A stretch of DNA of 64,000 nucleotides from Cellulomonas sp. Root930 (GCA_001429255.1 LMJI01000001.1:1033256-1097255), one strand, 5' to 3'; shown: positions 34,963 through 44,696, numbered from the stretch's first letter. Notes: generated by a model from the letters alone, not told the origin. Numbers and translations are program-made.

Positions 34963-37900
34963 ATGCCTGCAGGGCGCGCTCGCGGACGTACGCACACACT
35001 CATCGGCGGGCTGGCCGTGCTGGCCACCGGCCTGGTCGGCCTCGTCGTCGCACCGGCGGCGCACGCCGCGCCCGGAGCCGTCCTCGACCTGCCCGGGTGC
35101 TCGGACAACGTCCTCGCGCGCAACGACGACCTGTCCACCGGCGTGGTGGACCTGCCGTTCGAGCTGAACTTCTACGGCGAGGGCTACTCGCAGGCGTTCG
35201 TCAACAACAACGGCAACATCACGTTCGACGAGCAGCTGGGGACGTACACGCCCTTCGGCCTGGTGGCGACCATGCGGCCGATCATCGCGCCGTTCTTCGC
35301 GGACGTGGACACGCGTGGAGGCGCGGGGGTCGTCACCTACGGGTCGACGACGTACTCCGGCCGGGACGCCTTCTGCGTCATGTGGCCGAGCGTCGGCTAC
35401 TTCCCGAACGCCGTGGACAAGCTCAACACGTTCCAGCTCCTCCTGGTGGACCGCTCGGACCGCGGCGACGCCGACTTCGACATCGTCTTCAACTACGACC
35501 AGATCGAGTGGGAGACAGGCTCGGCGTCCGGCGGCAACGGCGGGCTCGGGGGCAGCTCCGCGCACGCCGGCTTCTCGAGCGGCTCCGGCACCGCGGAGAC
35601 GTCGTACTCGTTCCCCGGGTCCGGCACCAACGGCGCGCTGCTCGACTCCTCGCCCACCGGCCTCGCTCACGGCAGCCGCGGCTCGTCCGTGGCGGGCCGG
35701 TACGTCTTCGCGATCACCAACGGGTCCCCGAACCACCTGGCGCGTCCGGCGGACGAGCTCAACGGCATCCGCGCGAGCTCGTTCTACGTGAGCGACCCGG
35801 TGAACTCCGCGACGGGCAACCTCGTGCTGCCGGCGGTGGACCTCGACGGGGTCGGCGGGCGCAGCGGGTTCGACGTCTCCCGCACGTACAACTCGCGCGA
35901 CGGGCGCACGGGACGCTTCGGCCAGGGCTGGTCGAGCCTGCTCGACGTCCGCCTCACCACCGCGGACGGCGGCGTGCTCGAGCTGGCCGAGCCGGACGGA
36001 CGCATCGTGTCGTTCGCGCCCGACGGCACCGGTGGCTGGTCCGCACCGGAGGAGTTCTCCGGCGTGCCGGCGCTGGACGAGCAGGGCCGGGACCGCATCG
36101 ACTTCGTCGACGGGTCCTCGTGGACGTTCGACGACGAGGGCGGGCTCGCGGTCGTGCGCGACGCACTCGGCACGGAGCTCACCCTGGTCCGCGACGCCGG
36201 CGGAGAGGTCGCTCGCGTGGTCGACACGGCCGGCCCGGAGCTGACCGTGACCTCGACCTCCGCCGGGCTGGTCAGCGAGGTCGCGGCCTCCGACGGTCGC
36301 ACGGTCCGGTACGCGTACGACGGCACCGACCTGGTGAGCGTCACGGATGCGGCGGGCGGGGTCACCTCCTACACCTACGACTCCGCCGGGCACCTGCTCA
36401 CGGAGGTGGGTCCCGACGGCCGTGAGGTCATGGCCAACACGTTCGACGCGTCGGGCCGCGTCCTCACGCAGGTCGTCGACGGCGGCGAGGTGTCGTTCAC
36501 GTACGACGACCTCGACGGGACCACGACGGTCCGTGACGCGCGGACCGGCGAGCAGACGGTCGTCGCGCACGACACGCAGGGTCACCCGACGGCACTGACG
36601 GACGCGGCCGGCGAGCGCGTGACGCTCGCGTACGACGCGGAGGGCAACCTCGTCTCGTCGACCGACCGCAGCCAGGCCACGACCACGGTGACGTACGACG
36701 AGGACGGCAACCTCCTGTCCGCCGCGGACGCGCTGGGCGGGACCTCCACGTGGGAGTACGACGCGGTCGGTCGCGTGGTCGCGCAGACCGACGCCGGCGG
36801 CGCGCGCACGACGTTCGGCTACGAGGGCGACGAGCGCCTGGCCAGCACGACGACGACGGCGGACGGAGCGGTGACGACCTCGGTCGTCGAGGACGGACGC
36901 CTCCTGTCGGTCACTGACGCGGACGGCGTCACGCAGGCGTTCGAGTACGACGCGGTGGGCAACGTCTCGGCCCTGGTCGACGGGCTCGGTGGACGGACCA
37001 CCTACGCACGGGATGCCGCCGGTCGCATCGTGACGCAGACGAGCCCCGCCGGACGCGTGACGTCCTACACCTACGACGCGCTCGGTCGCACGGCGAGCGT
37101 CACGGACGCCGCCGGGACCCGCTCGTCCACCTTCGACGCGGTGGGCAACGTGCTCACCGAGACCAGCCCGACGGGTGGCGTCACCACCTACGAGTACGAC
37201 GCCGAGGGCCGCCAGGTCACGGCGACCAACGCCGTCGGCGACGCCGGCCGCACCACGTACGACGAGGCCGGCCGCATCGCGACGACGACCGACGCGCGCG
37301 GTGGCACGACCACCTACGCGTACGGCGCGCTCGGCCGTGTCGAGTCGGTCACCGGCCCGGCCGGTGACGTGACGACCTACACCTACGACGCCGACGGTCG
37401 CGTGGCCACGGTCACCGACGCCGCCGGCGGGGTGACCACGCAGGCGGTCGACGCGCTCGGCCGCGTGACTTCCGCGACCGACGCGGCGGGCGGCGTCCGG
37501 ACGTACGAGTACGACGCGCGCGGTGCCGTCTCGGCGTCGGTGGACCCGGCGGGCGGGCGGACGGTCGCGGAGTACGACGTGCTCGGCCGGCCGGTCGCGG
37601 TCACCGACGCGACGGGCGCCACCAGCCGCACGGCATGGACGCCCGGCGGCCGGGTGGCCTCGAGCACGGACGCCACCGGCGTCACGGTGACGTACGGCTA
37701 CGACGCCGCGGGCAACAACGTGACCGTGCGCGACGCCCTGGGCGGCGTGCACCGGATGGCCTACGACGCGGACGGCCTGCTCGTCGGCGAGACCACGCCT
37801 GCAGGCCGGTCGGTGACCTACGGCTACGACGCAGCGGGTCGCTCGGTGCGGACCGCCCGGCCGGACGGCTCGGCGGAGGTGCGGGAGCTCGACGCCGCCG

Positions 37901-40311
37901 GGAACCTGGTGGGCCTGGTCCAGCCGACCGGCGGTCGGATCGTGTACGGCTACGACGCCGCAGGTCAGCTGACCTCGGCCACGGACCCCCTGGGCGCCCT
38001 CACGACGTACGTCTGGACCGCGGGTGTCCTCACGTCCACGGTCGACGCTTCGGGCGCCGCCGAGACGCGGACCTACGACGCGGCCGGGCGCCTCGCGTCC
38101 GTGACCGACCGCAGCGGCGGCACGACGACCTACGGGTACGACGCGCTCGGGCGGACGGTCTCGGTCGTCGACCCGACCGACCGCGGCGAGCAGCGTGCCT
38201 ACGACGCCCTGGGGCGGCTCACGCAGCGCACCTACCGTGGCGGTGCGTCCGTGGGGTACACCTACGACGCCAACGGCGTGCGGACCTCCATGACGGACCC
38301 GCGCGGCACCACGACGTACCAGTCCGACGCCGCCGGCCGCCTGCTGAGGCAGACCGGACCGGACGGCACCGTCCAGGCGTGGGCCTACGACGCCGCCGGT
38401 CGGACGACGGGCGTCACCTACCCCGGCGGCAAGGTGCTCACGCAGACCTACGACGCCGCGGGCCGCCGGGTGTCGGCGACCCACCCGACCTGGGGCACCG
38501 CCACCTGGACGCTCGACGCGGACGGCCGCGTGACCACGGAGAGCCTCCCTCGCCAGCAGTCGCGCACCATGTCCTACGACAGCAACGGCCTGCTGAGCCG
38601 GGTCCGCCAGTCGGTGCTCGGCGCCACGTCCGACGTGCGGGTCACCCGCGACGCCGCCGGACGCGTCACGGGGACGACGACCGTCGGCGGGCTCGCCACA
38701 GGTACCGCGAGCTACCGGTACGACGCCGCGGGCCAGCTGGTCTCGGCACGGACGCTCGACCTCAACCTGCTCACGCCGACGAACCAGGCCTGGACGTACG
38801 ACGCGACCGGCAACCGGGTCACGGAGACGACCGACGGCACCCAGACGCGCTACACCTACGACGCCGGGCAGCGCCTGGCCTCGGAGACGACCCGCAGTCG
38901 CACGACGACGTTCGCGTACGACGCCGCCGGGCGTCGGGTGGGCGAGACCGGCTCCGGCACGTCGCAGGCGTTCACCTACGACCCCGCCGGTCGCCTCGCC
39001 TCCACCGTCTCGCGGTCAGGTCTCCTCTCGGTGACGGAGCGCCGGACGTACGACGGTGACGGCCTGCTGGTCGGCACCACGTCCACGCGGGGCTCGCGCA
39101 CCGTCGCGACCTCGCTCGCCTGGGACCGGACGGCCGCGACGCCCGAGGTGCTCACGACGACGGCCGGGGGGCGTGCGCAGTCCTACGTGCACGGCGTGCT
39201 CGGCCCGCTCGGCGTCGTGCGCGACAACGGCACGACCGGCACCTTCGCGAAGGACGCCTTCGGGTCGGTCACGACGACGCTCGCGACGGCCGACGTCGCG
39301 ACCGCCTCCGGGTACGACGCGTTCGGTGAGGCCGACCTGAGCCTGTCGCTCTCCGACCTCACGCTCACGCCGACCTTCGGGTACCGCGGCGAGCTCACCG
39401 TCGGCGACGACTACTACCTGGTCGAGCGGAACTACGACCCGGAGACCGGGCAGCTGCTCAGCCCCGACCCGGTCAGCCAGCCGGGTGGCTCGGCGTCGGC
39501 GACGAACGAGTACGCGTACGTGGCCAACGACCCGCTCGACCTGGTGGACCCGCTGGGGCTGAGCCCGATCTCCGACGCGTCGATGGCCGGCCTCGGGGTC
39601 GGCTCGACGATCGCGGCGGCCTCGGCGTCGGCGCCCGACATCACCGAGTGGTCCGCGCAGCACCGTGCGGTGCAGGTGCACTTCGCTGCGGTCAAGCGGC
39701 CGGGCGCGCGCCTCGAGGTGTGGGTGCCGAACGCCGGCGTGAACGGGAACGGCGGCCGGGCGGACATCGTCGACGACCCCGAGATCTGGGAGGTCAAGAC
39801 CGCCCGCTGGCACCGTGACCCGGTCAAGCGCCAGATGGCCGTCAACCAGCTCGCGGCCTACGTGACCCATCTCCCCGGGGTCAGGGGCGCGGCCTACGGC
39901 GAGTACTGGTTCCCGTACCAGCGCGGGCAGATGGTGGTGAAGTCGCACAGCATGCCGGGCATGCTCTGGTACTACTACCGCCCCGCGCAGACGCCCCGAC
40001 CCGTGCCCGTGCCCGTGCCGGTCCCTGTGCCGGTGCCCGTGCCCGTCCCCGTGCCGGTGCCCCAGCCGGCCCCGGAGCCGGTGCCGAGCTCGCCCACCAC
40101 CGGTTGGCAGCCGCCGAGCTGGCTCGGCCCGGTGGTCGGCGGCATCGTGGTGGTCGGCGGTGTCGCGCTCATCGTCGGCACGCTCGCCGAGGACGTCGCG
40201 ACCGGCGGCGTGGGCATCCTCGACGACCCCGCGACGCTCACCGCCGGTGGTGGCATGGTGACCTGGGGCTGGGCGACGCTCTTCGGCCTCGGCACGGCGG
40301 CAGCCTGGTGA
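34963..40311 (+). CDS. Secreted RHS/YD-repeat polymorphic-toxin-like protein with NIDO domain
   Basis: A 1782-residue exported protein. A signal peptide (cleavage after AHA at about residue 35) precedes a NIDO-like domain (about 45-265: LPFELNFYGEGYSQAFVNNNGNITFDEQ...IIAPFFADVDTRG...FNYDQIEWETG). A DUF6531-like entry module follows (about 280-350: SDPVNSATGNLVLPAVDLDG...FDVSRTYNSRDG). About 1000 residues of YD repeats lead to the core motif YDPETGQLLSPDPVSQPGG...NPLDLVDPLGL, near 1533. The variable tip has D1601-x8-E1610-V-K1612, a PD-(D/E)XK-like nuclease motif, then a (Pro-Val)n stretch (about 1676-1705) and a hydrophobic tail. A GGGGGG-rich ribosome site precedes the ATG. The next gene may be its immunity protein. 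Toxicity is inferred from architecture. A TATACG at 34908-34913 may be a -10 box. Confidence 0.88.
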   Translation: MPAGRARGRTHTLIGGLAVLATGLVGLVVAPAAHAAPGAVLDLPGCSDNVLARNDDLSTGVVDLPFELNFYGEGYSQAFVNNNGNITFDEQLGTYTPFGLVATMRPIIAPFFADVDTRGGAGVVTYGSTTYSGRDAFCVMWPSVGYFPNAVDKLNTFQLLLVDRSDRGDADFDIVFNYDQIEWETGSASGGNGGLGGSSAHAGFSSGSGTAETSYSFPGSGTNGALLDSSPTGLAHGSRGSSVAGRYVFAITNGSPNHLARPADELNGIRASSFYVSDPVNSATGNLVLPAVDLDGVGGRSGFDVSRTYNSRDGRTGRFGQGWSSLLDVRLTTADGGVLELAEPDGRIVSFAPDGTGGWSAPEEFSGVPALDEQGRDRIDFVDGSSWTFDDEGGLAVVRDALGTELTLVRDAGGEVARVVDTAGPELTVTSTSAGLVSEVAASDGRTVRYAYDGTDLVSVTDAAGGVTSYTYDSAGHLLTEVGPDGREVMANTFDASGRVLTQVVDGGEVSFTYDDLDGTTTVRDARTGEQTVVAHDTQGHPTALTDAAGERVTLAYDAEGNLVSSTDRSQATTTVTYDEDGNLLSAADALGGTSTWEYDAVGRVVAQTDAGGARTTFGYEGDERLASTTTTADGAVTTSVVEDGRLLSVTDADGVTQAFEYDAVGNVSALVDGLGGRTTYARDAAGRIVTQTSPAGRVTSYTYDALGRTASVTDAAGTRSSTFDAVGNVLTETSPTGGVTTYEYDAEGRQVTATNAVGDAGRTTYDEAGRIATTTDARGGTTTYAYGALGRVESVTGPAGDVTTYTYDADGRVATVTDAAGGVTTQAVDALGRVTSATDAAGGVRTYEYDARGAVSASVDPAGGRTVAEYDVLGRPVAVTDATGATSRTAWTPGGRVASSTDATGVTVTYGYDAAGNNVTVRDALGGVHRMAYDADGLLVGETTPAGRSVTYGYDAAGRSVRTARPDGSAEVRELDAAGNLVGLVQPTGGRIVYGYDAAGQLTSATDPLGALTTYVWTAGVLTSTVDASGAAETRTYDAAGRLASVTDRSGGTTTYGYDALGRTVSVVDPTDRGEQRAYDALGRLTQRTYRGGASVGYTYDANGVRTSMTDPRGTTTYQSDAAGRLLRQTGPDGTVQAWAYDAAGRTTGVTYPGGKVLTQTYDAAGRRVSATHPTWGTATWTLDADGRVTTESLPRQQSRTMSYDSNGLLSRVRQSVLGATSDVRVTRDAAGRVTGTTTVGGLATGTASYRYDAAGQLVSARTLDLNLLTPTNQAWTYDATGNRVTETTDGTQTRYTYDAGQRLASETTRSRTTTFAYDAAGRRVGETGSGTSQAFTYDPAGRLASTVSRSGLLSVTERRTYDGDGLLVGTTSTRGSRTVATSLAWDRTAATPEVLTTTAGGRAQSYVHGVLGPLGVVRDNGTTGTFAKDAFGSVTTTLATADVATASGYDAFGEADLSLSLSDLTLTPTFGYRGELTVGDDYYLVERNYDPETGQLLSPDPVSQPGGSASATNEYAYVANDPLDLVDPLGLSPISDASMAGLGVGSTIAAASASAPDITEWSAQHRAVQVHFAAVKRPGARLEVWVPNAGVNGNGGRADIVDDPEIWEVKTARWHRDPVKRQMAVNQLAAYVTHLPGVRGAAYGEYWFPYQRGQMVVKSHSMPGMLWYYYRPAQTPRPVPVPVPVPVPVPVPVPVPVPQPAPEPVPSSPTTGWQPPSWLGPVVGGIVVVGGVALIVGTLAEDVATGGVGILDDPATLTAGGGMVTWGWATLFGLGTAAAW
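36300..39060 (+). repeat. Coding tandem YD repeats of the RHS protein
   Basis: The DNA encodes roughly 60-65-nt units of the pattern T-Y-x-YDAxGR-(L/V)-x(3-6)-T-D, repeated over about 2.8 kb. The repeat is at the protein level and third positions vary, so it is old and under coding constraint. Repeats of this kind form the beta-sheet shell that encloses the C-terminal domain in RHS proteins. Confidence 0.8.
39990..40070 (+). repeat. Low-complexity Pro-Val repeat inside the RHS C-terminus
   Basis: The coding DNA is runs of GTGCCC/GTGCCG/GTCCCC units encoding (Pro-Val)n, with a few imperfect steps, then QPAPEP. It separates the nuclease-like region from the hydrophobic tail. Hexanucleotide repeats like this can change length by slippage without breaking the frame. 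Confidence 0.75.
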
Positions 40312-40324
40312 GGACAGTGGAGGG

Positions 40325-41224
40325 ATGACCACGGACGGCGAGGGCGGGGACCACGTGCGCGAGCCGGCGATGTTCGGTGGCGTCGTGGTCCAGTCCAGCC
40401 AGCCCTCGGACGAGGCCGTCGTCGCCGTGCTGCGGGACGGGCTCGAGCGGGTGGTCGCGCAGTGCATCGGGATCGACCTCTCGTGGAGCACGACGGCGGT
40501 CGTCGCGTCGGACGACCTGTCCTCGGAGGACACGGACATCGGCCGGCCGGGCATCGACTGGGAGTTCGCGCTCGGCCGCGGTGAACCGCTGCGGTCGGTC
40601 ACGCTCACCGGGATGGCGACCGCGCTGGAGGGCTACGACTGGCACCCGAAGTGGCTCCCGGTGACGGTGCACGCCAGGATGCCGGTCCCCGTCGCGCACG
40701 GCCGGGGCGACGGCGGAGGGCTCACGGTCGGGCTCTCGATGCACCGCTGGGCGATGTACGGGGGCGGCGAGGACCTGGTGCGGGTCGCTGAGCTGCTGAC
40801 GCCCTGGCTCCTGGACGCCGCGGACCGGCTCGGCGCCGACACCGGGTACGCGACGCTGGACCAGGTCACCGCGGAGGACGACCAGAGCCCGTGGGAACGG
40901 GTGACCCGGTGCGCTCCGTCGCTGCGGGACGTCACGCGGACCCTGTGGGGGTACGGCTGGGGCACCCTGCTGTCGCCGGTGCACGTGGAGGCCGTCGGTG
41001 GGCTCGACGCGCTCCGGGGTGTCCTCCCCACGGTCGAGCTCCGCGATGCCGGATCGGGGCGGACGTGGCTGACGCTCGGCCCGGACCCCGCCGCTGTCCG
41101 GCCCGAGGACATCGCGGCGCTCCGTGAGGTCCTGGCCCCCGCGCTGCCGGTCGGCTCCCGGACGCTCGAGGAGTGGGAGCGGTCCGTGGCCCTGGGGGAG
41201 CACCCCGAGCGGTACGTCGTCTGA
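40325..41224 (+). CDS. Uncharacterised protein directly downstream of the RHS gene, candidate immunity protein
   Basis: A protein of up to 299 residues with no signal peptide and no membrane helix, so probably cytoplasmic. No family was recognised. Visible features are DLSWSTTAVVASDDLSSEDTDIGRPGIDWEFALGRGEPLRSV, a Trp/Gly-rich middle (HRWAMYGGGEDLVRVAELLTPWLLDAADRLG, then VTRTLWGYGWGTLLSPVHVEAVGGLDAL) and an acidic tail. It starts 13 nt after the RHS stop and shares its direction, as immunity genes usually do. GGAGGG touches the ATG at 40325; a GTG at 40355 with GCGGGG 5 nt upstream is a good alternative start. The role is inferred from position only. Confidence 0.65.
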   Translation: MTTDGEGGDHVREPAMFGGVVVQSSQPSDEAVVAVLRDGLERVVAQCIGIDLSWSTTAVVASDDLSSEDTDIGRPGIDWEFALGRGEPLRSVTLTGMATALEGYDWHPKWLPVTVHARMPVPVAHGRGDGGGLTVGLSMHRWAMYGGGEDLVRVAELLTPWLLDAADRLGADTGYATLDQVTAEDDQSPWERVTRCAPSLRDVTRTLWGYGWGTLLSPVHVEAVGGLDALRGVLPTVELRDAGSGRTWLTLGPDPAAVRPEDIAALREVLAPALPVGSRTLEEWERSVALGEHPERYVV

Positions 41225-41236
41225 GGGGACCACCAG

Positions 41237-41268
41237 GGTTCGACCGCCCGGCGGGTCAGGGTCGAACC
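41237..41268 (+). terminator. Hairpin after the RHS/immunity pair
   Basis: GGTTCGACC (41237-41245) pairs perfectly with GGTCGAACC (41260-41268), and the loop contains an inner CCCG/CGGG stem. It lies 13 nt after the stop of the presumed immunity gene and about 97 nt before the ABC transporter start. There is no U-tract. Confidence 0.5.
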
Positions 41269-41364
41269 AGGGCCTGACCAGGGGCTTCACCGATGCCGCG
41301 CGCGTCCGGGTGACGGGACCATCGTCACGGAACAGCTGTCCGGACGTGCACTGAGGTGAGGACC

Positions 41365-42150
41365 ATGACGAACCAACCGACCACTCCCATCGCGAGCGCC
41401 CGTGGGCTCGTGAAGACGTACGGCAAGGGCGACACGGCGGTGCACGCCCTCGCGGGGGTGGACGTCGACTTCGGTCGCGGCGAGATGACCGCGATCATGG
41501 GCCCCTCGGGCTCCGGGAAGTCGACGCTCATGCACTGCATGGCCGGCCTCGACCGCACCGACGCCGGGACGGTCGTCGTGGACGGGCTCGAGGTCAGCGG
41601 AATGAACGAGCGGCGGCTGACCAAGCTGCGCCGCGACCGCCTCGGGTTCATCTTCCAGGCGTTCAACCTGGTGCCCACCCTGACGGCGCTGGAGAACATC
41701 ACGCTGCCGCTGGACATCGCGCGCCGGCCCGTCGACAAGGCGCACCTCGCCGAGGTCGTGGAGGCCGTCGGGCTGGCGGACCGGCTGAGCCACAAGCCGT
41801 CGGAGCTGTCGGGTGGGCAGCAGCAGCGCGTGGCCTGCGCGCGCGCCCTGGTGTCCCGGCCCGCGGTGGTGTTCGCCGACGAGCCGACGGGCAACCTCGA
41901 CTCCACGTCCTCGGCGGAGGTGCTCGGGTTCCTGCGCCGGTCCGTGGACGAGCTCGGGCAGTCCGTGGTCATGGTGACGCACGACCCGACCGCCGCGTCC
42001 TACGCGCACCGCGTGCTGTTCCTGGCCGACGGGCGCGTGGTCGGCGAGCTCACCGACCCGACCCCCGAGTCCGTCCTCGCGGCGCTCGCGGCCATGCGGC
42101 CGGCCCGGCAGGGTGCTCCCGTCCTCCTCGCGCAGACCGCGAGCCTGTGA
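41365..42150 (+). CDS. ABC transporter ATP-binding protein (MacB/LolD type)
   Basis: A 261-residue ATPase subunit with Walker A GPSGSGKST (residues 46-54), Q-loop FIFQAFNLVPTLTALENITLPLDI, signature LSGGQQQRVACARAL, Walker B VVFADEPTGNLD and the switch His in VMVTHDP. The AFNLVPTLTALENI segment is typical of the LolD/MacB/FtsE class that works with FtsX-fold permeases. The ATG at 41365 has a TGAGGTGAGG ribosome site. The stop overlaps the permease start (TGATG), so the two subunits are made together. The substrate is unknown; these transporters use mechanotransmission to move lipoproteins, peptides or drugs. Confidence 0.95.
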   Translation: MTNQPTTPIASARGLVKTYGKGDTAVHALAGVDVDFGRGEMTAIMGPSGSGKSTLMHCMAGLDRTDAGTVVVDGLEVSGMNERRLTKLRRDRLGFIFQAFNLVPTLTALENITLPLDIARRPVDKAHLAEVVEAVGLADRLSHKPSELSGGQQQRVACARALVSRPAVVFADEPTGNLDSTSSAEVLGFLRRSVDELGQSVVMVTHDPTAASYAHRVLFLADGRVVGELTDPTPESVLAALAAMRPARQGAPVLLAQTASL

Positions 42151-44696
42151 TGGGACGCGTCGCACTGCGCGGCATCCGCGCGCACCTGGTGCGGTTCCTG
42201 CTGTCCGTGCTCGCCGTCGCGCTGGGCGTCGCGTTCGTCGCGGGCACGTTCGCGCTGCGCACCATGCTCTCGGGCACCTTCGACGGGATCGTCGACGCCG
42301 CGGCCCCCGGGGACGTGTACGTGCGCGTGCTGCAGGCCGAGGGGTCGTCCGTCGTCACGGGCACGGCCAACGCCACGGGCGAGAGCGTGCCGCGGGACCT
42401 GGTGGAGGAGATCGCGGCGGTCGACGGCGTCGCCCACGCGGTCCCCGGCGTCTCGGGACCCATCGTCCTGGTCGGCGCCGACGGGACCGCCGTGCAGAGC
42501 ACGCAGGCCCCGTCGTTCGCCCTGATGTACGTGCCGGACGACCCGTCGCTCGACGTGGTCGAGGGGCGCGGCCCGCAGCGGCCCGGCGAGGTCGCCCTGG
42601 AGTCGGCCACGCTGGAGTCGTCCGGCCTCGCGGTCGGCGACACCACCGACGCGGTGCTCGGGGGCGAGGTCACGCAGGTCGAGGTCGTCGGCCGCGTCGA
42701 CCTCGGCGGGCCGATGGCGGGCGCGACGATCGTGCTCGTCGACGCGCAGACCGGCCAGGACGTGCTCGCGCCCGAGAACGGTGTCAACGACATCGCGGTG
42801 TACGCGGCGGACGGCACGTCGGTTGACCAGCTGGTCGACCGGATCGCCGCGATCGCCCCCGACGGCCTGGAGGTCGTCACGGGTGACGCGCTGCGCGCCG
42901 AGAACAAGACCGAGATCGCCAGCCAGCTCGGCTTCGTCACGACGTTCCTGCTGGTCTTCGCGGCGATCGCCCTGTTCGTCGGGGCGTTCATCATCTCCAA
43001 CACCTTCGCCATGTCGGTGCGGCAGCGGATGCGCGAGCTCGCGCTGCTGCGGGCCATCGGGGCGTCGCCCGTGCAGGTGTTCTCCTCGGTGCTCGTGCAG
43101 GCCGCGGTCGTGGGGCTGCTCGGCTCCGCGCTGGGCATCGCGGGTGGGCTCGGGCTGGTCTCGGCGCTGCGCGTCGGGCTCGGCTCGGCCGGGATGGACC
43201 TCGTGGGGACGATCCCGCTCGACGTCACGACGGTCGTCGTGTCGCTCCTGGTCGGCACGGTCGTCAGCATCCTCGCGGCCGCGCTTCCTGCGCGGCGGGC
43301 GGCACTCGTGCCCCCTGTCGAGGCGATGCGCGACGACGTCGCGACCCCGGAGAAGTCACTGCGCTGGCGCGCGTTCGGCGGGCTCGTCGTCACGGGTGCC
43401 GGTGTGGCCGCGCTGGTGGTCGCTCTGCTGCGGCCGGAGGCGGACTCCGCGGAGGTCTGGCTCGGCACGGGTGCGGCCGCGGTGCTCGTGGGGGTGCTCA
43501 TGCTCTCGCCCGTCGTCGCGCGCTCGGCCGTCGGAGTCCTCGCGTGGCCGTTCGTGCGGCTGCTGCGGCCCATCGGGCGGCTCGCCCGCGGCAACGTGGT
43601 GCGCAACCCGCGCCGGACCGCCAACACGGCCGGCGCCCTCATGATCGGCATGGCGCTGGTCGGCGCGGTGTCGGTGATCGCCGTGACCGCTCAGCAGTCG
43701 GTCGCCGGGGTGGTCGAGGCGCAGACCAACGCCGACGTCGTGGTGCGGTCCGCGACGCAGGTGATCCCGGCCGGTGCGGTGGACGACGTCGTCGCGCTGC
43801 CGGAGGCGGGCCGTGCGGACCCGATCGCGTTCGCCCCGCTCGGGGTCGCGGTCGGCGATGCGACCCCCGAGGTGCAGTACGTGATCGGCCTGGACTCCGG
43901 GACGCTGGGCGGCTCGGTCGAGGTCGACGTGGTCGACGGCTCGCTCGACGGCCTCGGTGCCGGCGAGGTCGCCGTCCTGGAGTCCGCCGCCGAGGAGCAC
44001 GGCTGGGGCGTCGGCGACACGCTCAAGGTCAGCGGCACGGGAGGGCCGCAGGACCTCACCGTCACGGCGGTCTTCACGACGAACATCCTCGGGTCGCCGC
44101 TCGTCGTGGACCGGGGGGTGCTCGACGGCCTGCTGCCGCGCGAGCAGCAGATGGTCGACACGATCCTCGTGTCCGCGGCCTCCGGGGTGAGCACGGCCCA
44201 GCTGCAGGACGCGGTCGCCGAGACCGTCGCTCCGTACGTCGTGGTGTCGGTCCTCACCCGTGCCGAGTTCGTGTCGAGCCTGGCCGACCAGGTGAACCAG
44301 GTCCTGGTCATCCTCTACGCGCTGCTCGGACTGTCCGTGGTCATCGCGGTGCTCGGCATCGTCAACACCCTCGCCCTGTCCGTGATCGAGCGGACGCGGG
44401 AGATCGGGCTGCTCCGGGCCGTCGGGCTCGGGCGCCTGCAGCTCGCGGGGACGGTGACCATCGAGTCGGTGCTGACCGCAGTGTTCGGCACGGTGCTGGG
44501 CCTGGTGGTGGGCGTGGCGCTCGCCTCGACCCTGCCGACCCTCTTCGCGGACGAGGGCCTCTCGACGCTCGTCATCCCGTGGGGGAGCCTCGCCGGGATG
44601 CTCGTTCTCGCGGTGGTGGTCGGGGTGCTCGCCGCGGTGTGGCCGGGCTCGCGTGCCGCCCGCATGAAGGTGCTCGACGCGGTCGCGTACGAGTGA
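42150..44696 (+). CDS. FtsX/MacB-fold ABC transporter permease
   Basis: A permease of 848 residues. The N-terminus (MGRVALRGIRAHLVRFLLSVLAVALGVAFVAGTFALRTML) is the first helix, followed by an outer MacB-type domain (about 45-260). An FtsX unit follows (FLLVFAAIALFVGAFIISNTFAMSVRQRMRELALLRAIGASPVQVF). A second outer domain follows a central helix pair. A second FtsX unit closes the protein (VNQVLVILYALLGLSVVIAVLGIVNTLALSVIERTREIGLLRAVGLGRLQL...WPGSRAARMKVLDAVAYE). This duplicated form has about eight helices. It is coupled to the ATPase gene by a 1-nt overlap. The substrate is unknown. Confidence 0.94.
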   Translation: MGRVALRGIRAHLVRFLLSVLAVALGVAFVAGTFALRTMLSGTFDGIVDAAAPGDVYVRVLQAEGSSVVTGTANATGESVPRDLVEEIAAVDGVAHAVPGVSGPIVLVGADGTAVQSTQAPSFALMYVPDDPSLDVVEGRGPQRPGEVALESATLESSGLAVGDTTDAVLGGEVTQVEVVGRVDLGGPMAGATIVLVDAQTGQDVLAPENGVNDIAVYAADGTSVDQLVDRIAAIAPDGLEVVTGDALRAENKTEIASQLGFVTTFLLVFAAIALFVGAFIISNTFAMSVRQRMRELALLRAIGASPVQVFSSVLVQAAVVGLLGSALGIAGGLGLVSALRVGLGSAGMDLVGTIPLDVTTVVVSLLVGTVVSILAAALPARRAALVPPVEAMRDDVATPEKSLRWRAFGGLVVTGAGVAALVVALLRPEADSAEVWLGTGAAAVLVGVLMLSPVVARSAVGVLAWPFVRLLRPIGRLARGNVVRNPRRTANTAGALMIGMALVGAVSVIAVTAQQSVAGVVEAQTNADVVVRSATQVIPAGAVDDVVALPEAGRADPIAFAPLGVAVGDATPEVQYVIGLDSGTLGGSVEVDVVDGSLDGLGAGEVAVLESAAEEHGWGVGDTLKVSGTGGPQDLTVTAVFTTNILGSPLVVDRGVLDGLLPREQQMVDTILVSAASGVSTAQLQDAVAETVAPYVVVSVLTRAEFVSSLADQVNQVLVILYALLGLSVVIAVLGIVNTLALSVIERTREIGLLRAVGLGRLQLAGTVTIESVLTAVFGTVLGLVVGVALASTLPTLFADEGLSTLVIPWGSLAGMLVLAVVVGVLAAVWPGSRAARMKVLDAVAYE

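Noticed and set aside
34915..38484. Very long open frame (1189 codons) antisense to the RHS gene
   Set aside because: It is the mirror of the codon bias of the RHS repeats; composition is Arg/Val/Gly-rich with no domain, and the plus-strand product has clear family features.
39990..40070. CRISPR-like or non-coding tandem repeat
   Set aside because: The hexamer units are in frame and encode a Pro-Val linker of the RHS protein; there are no spacers.
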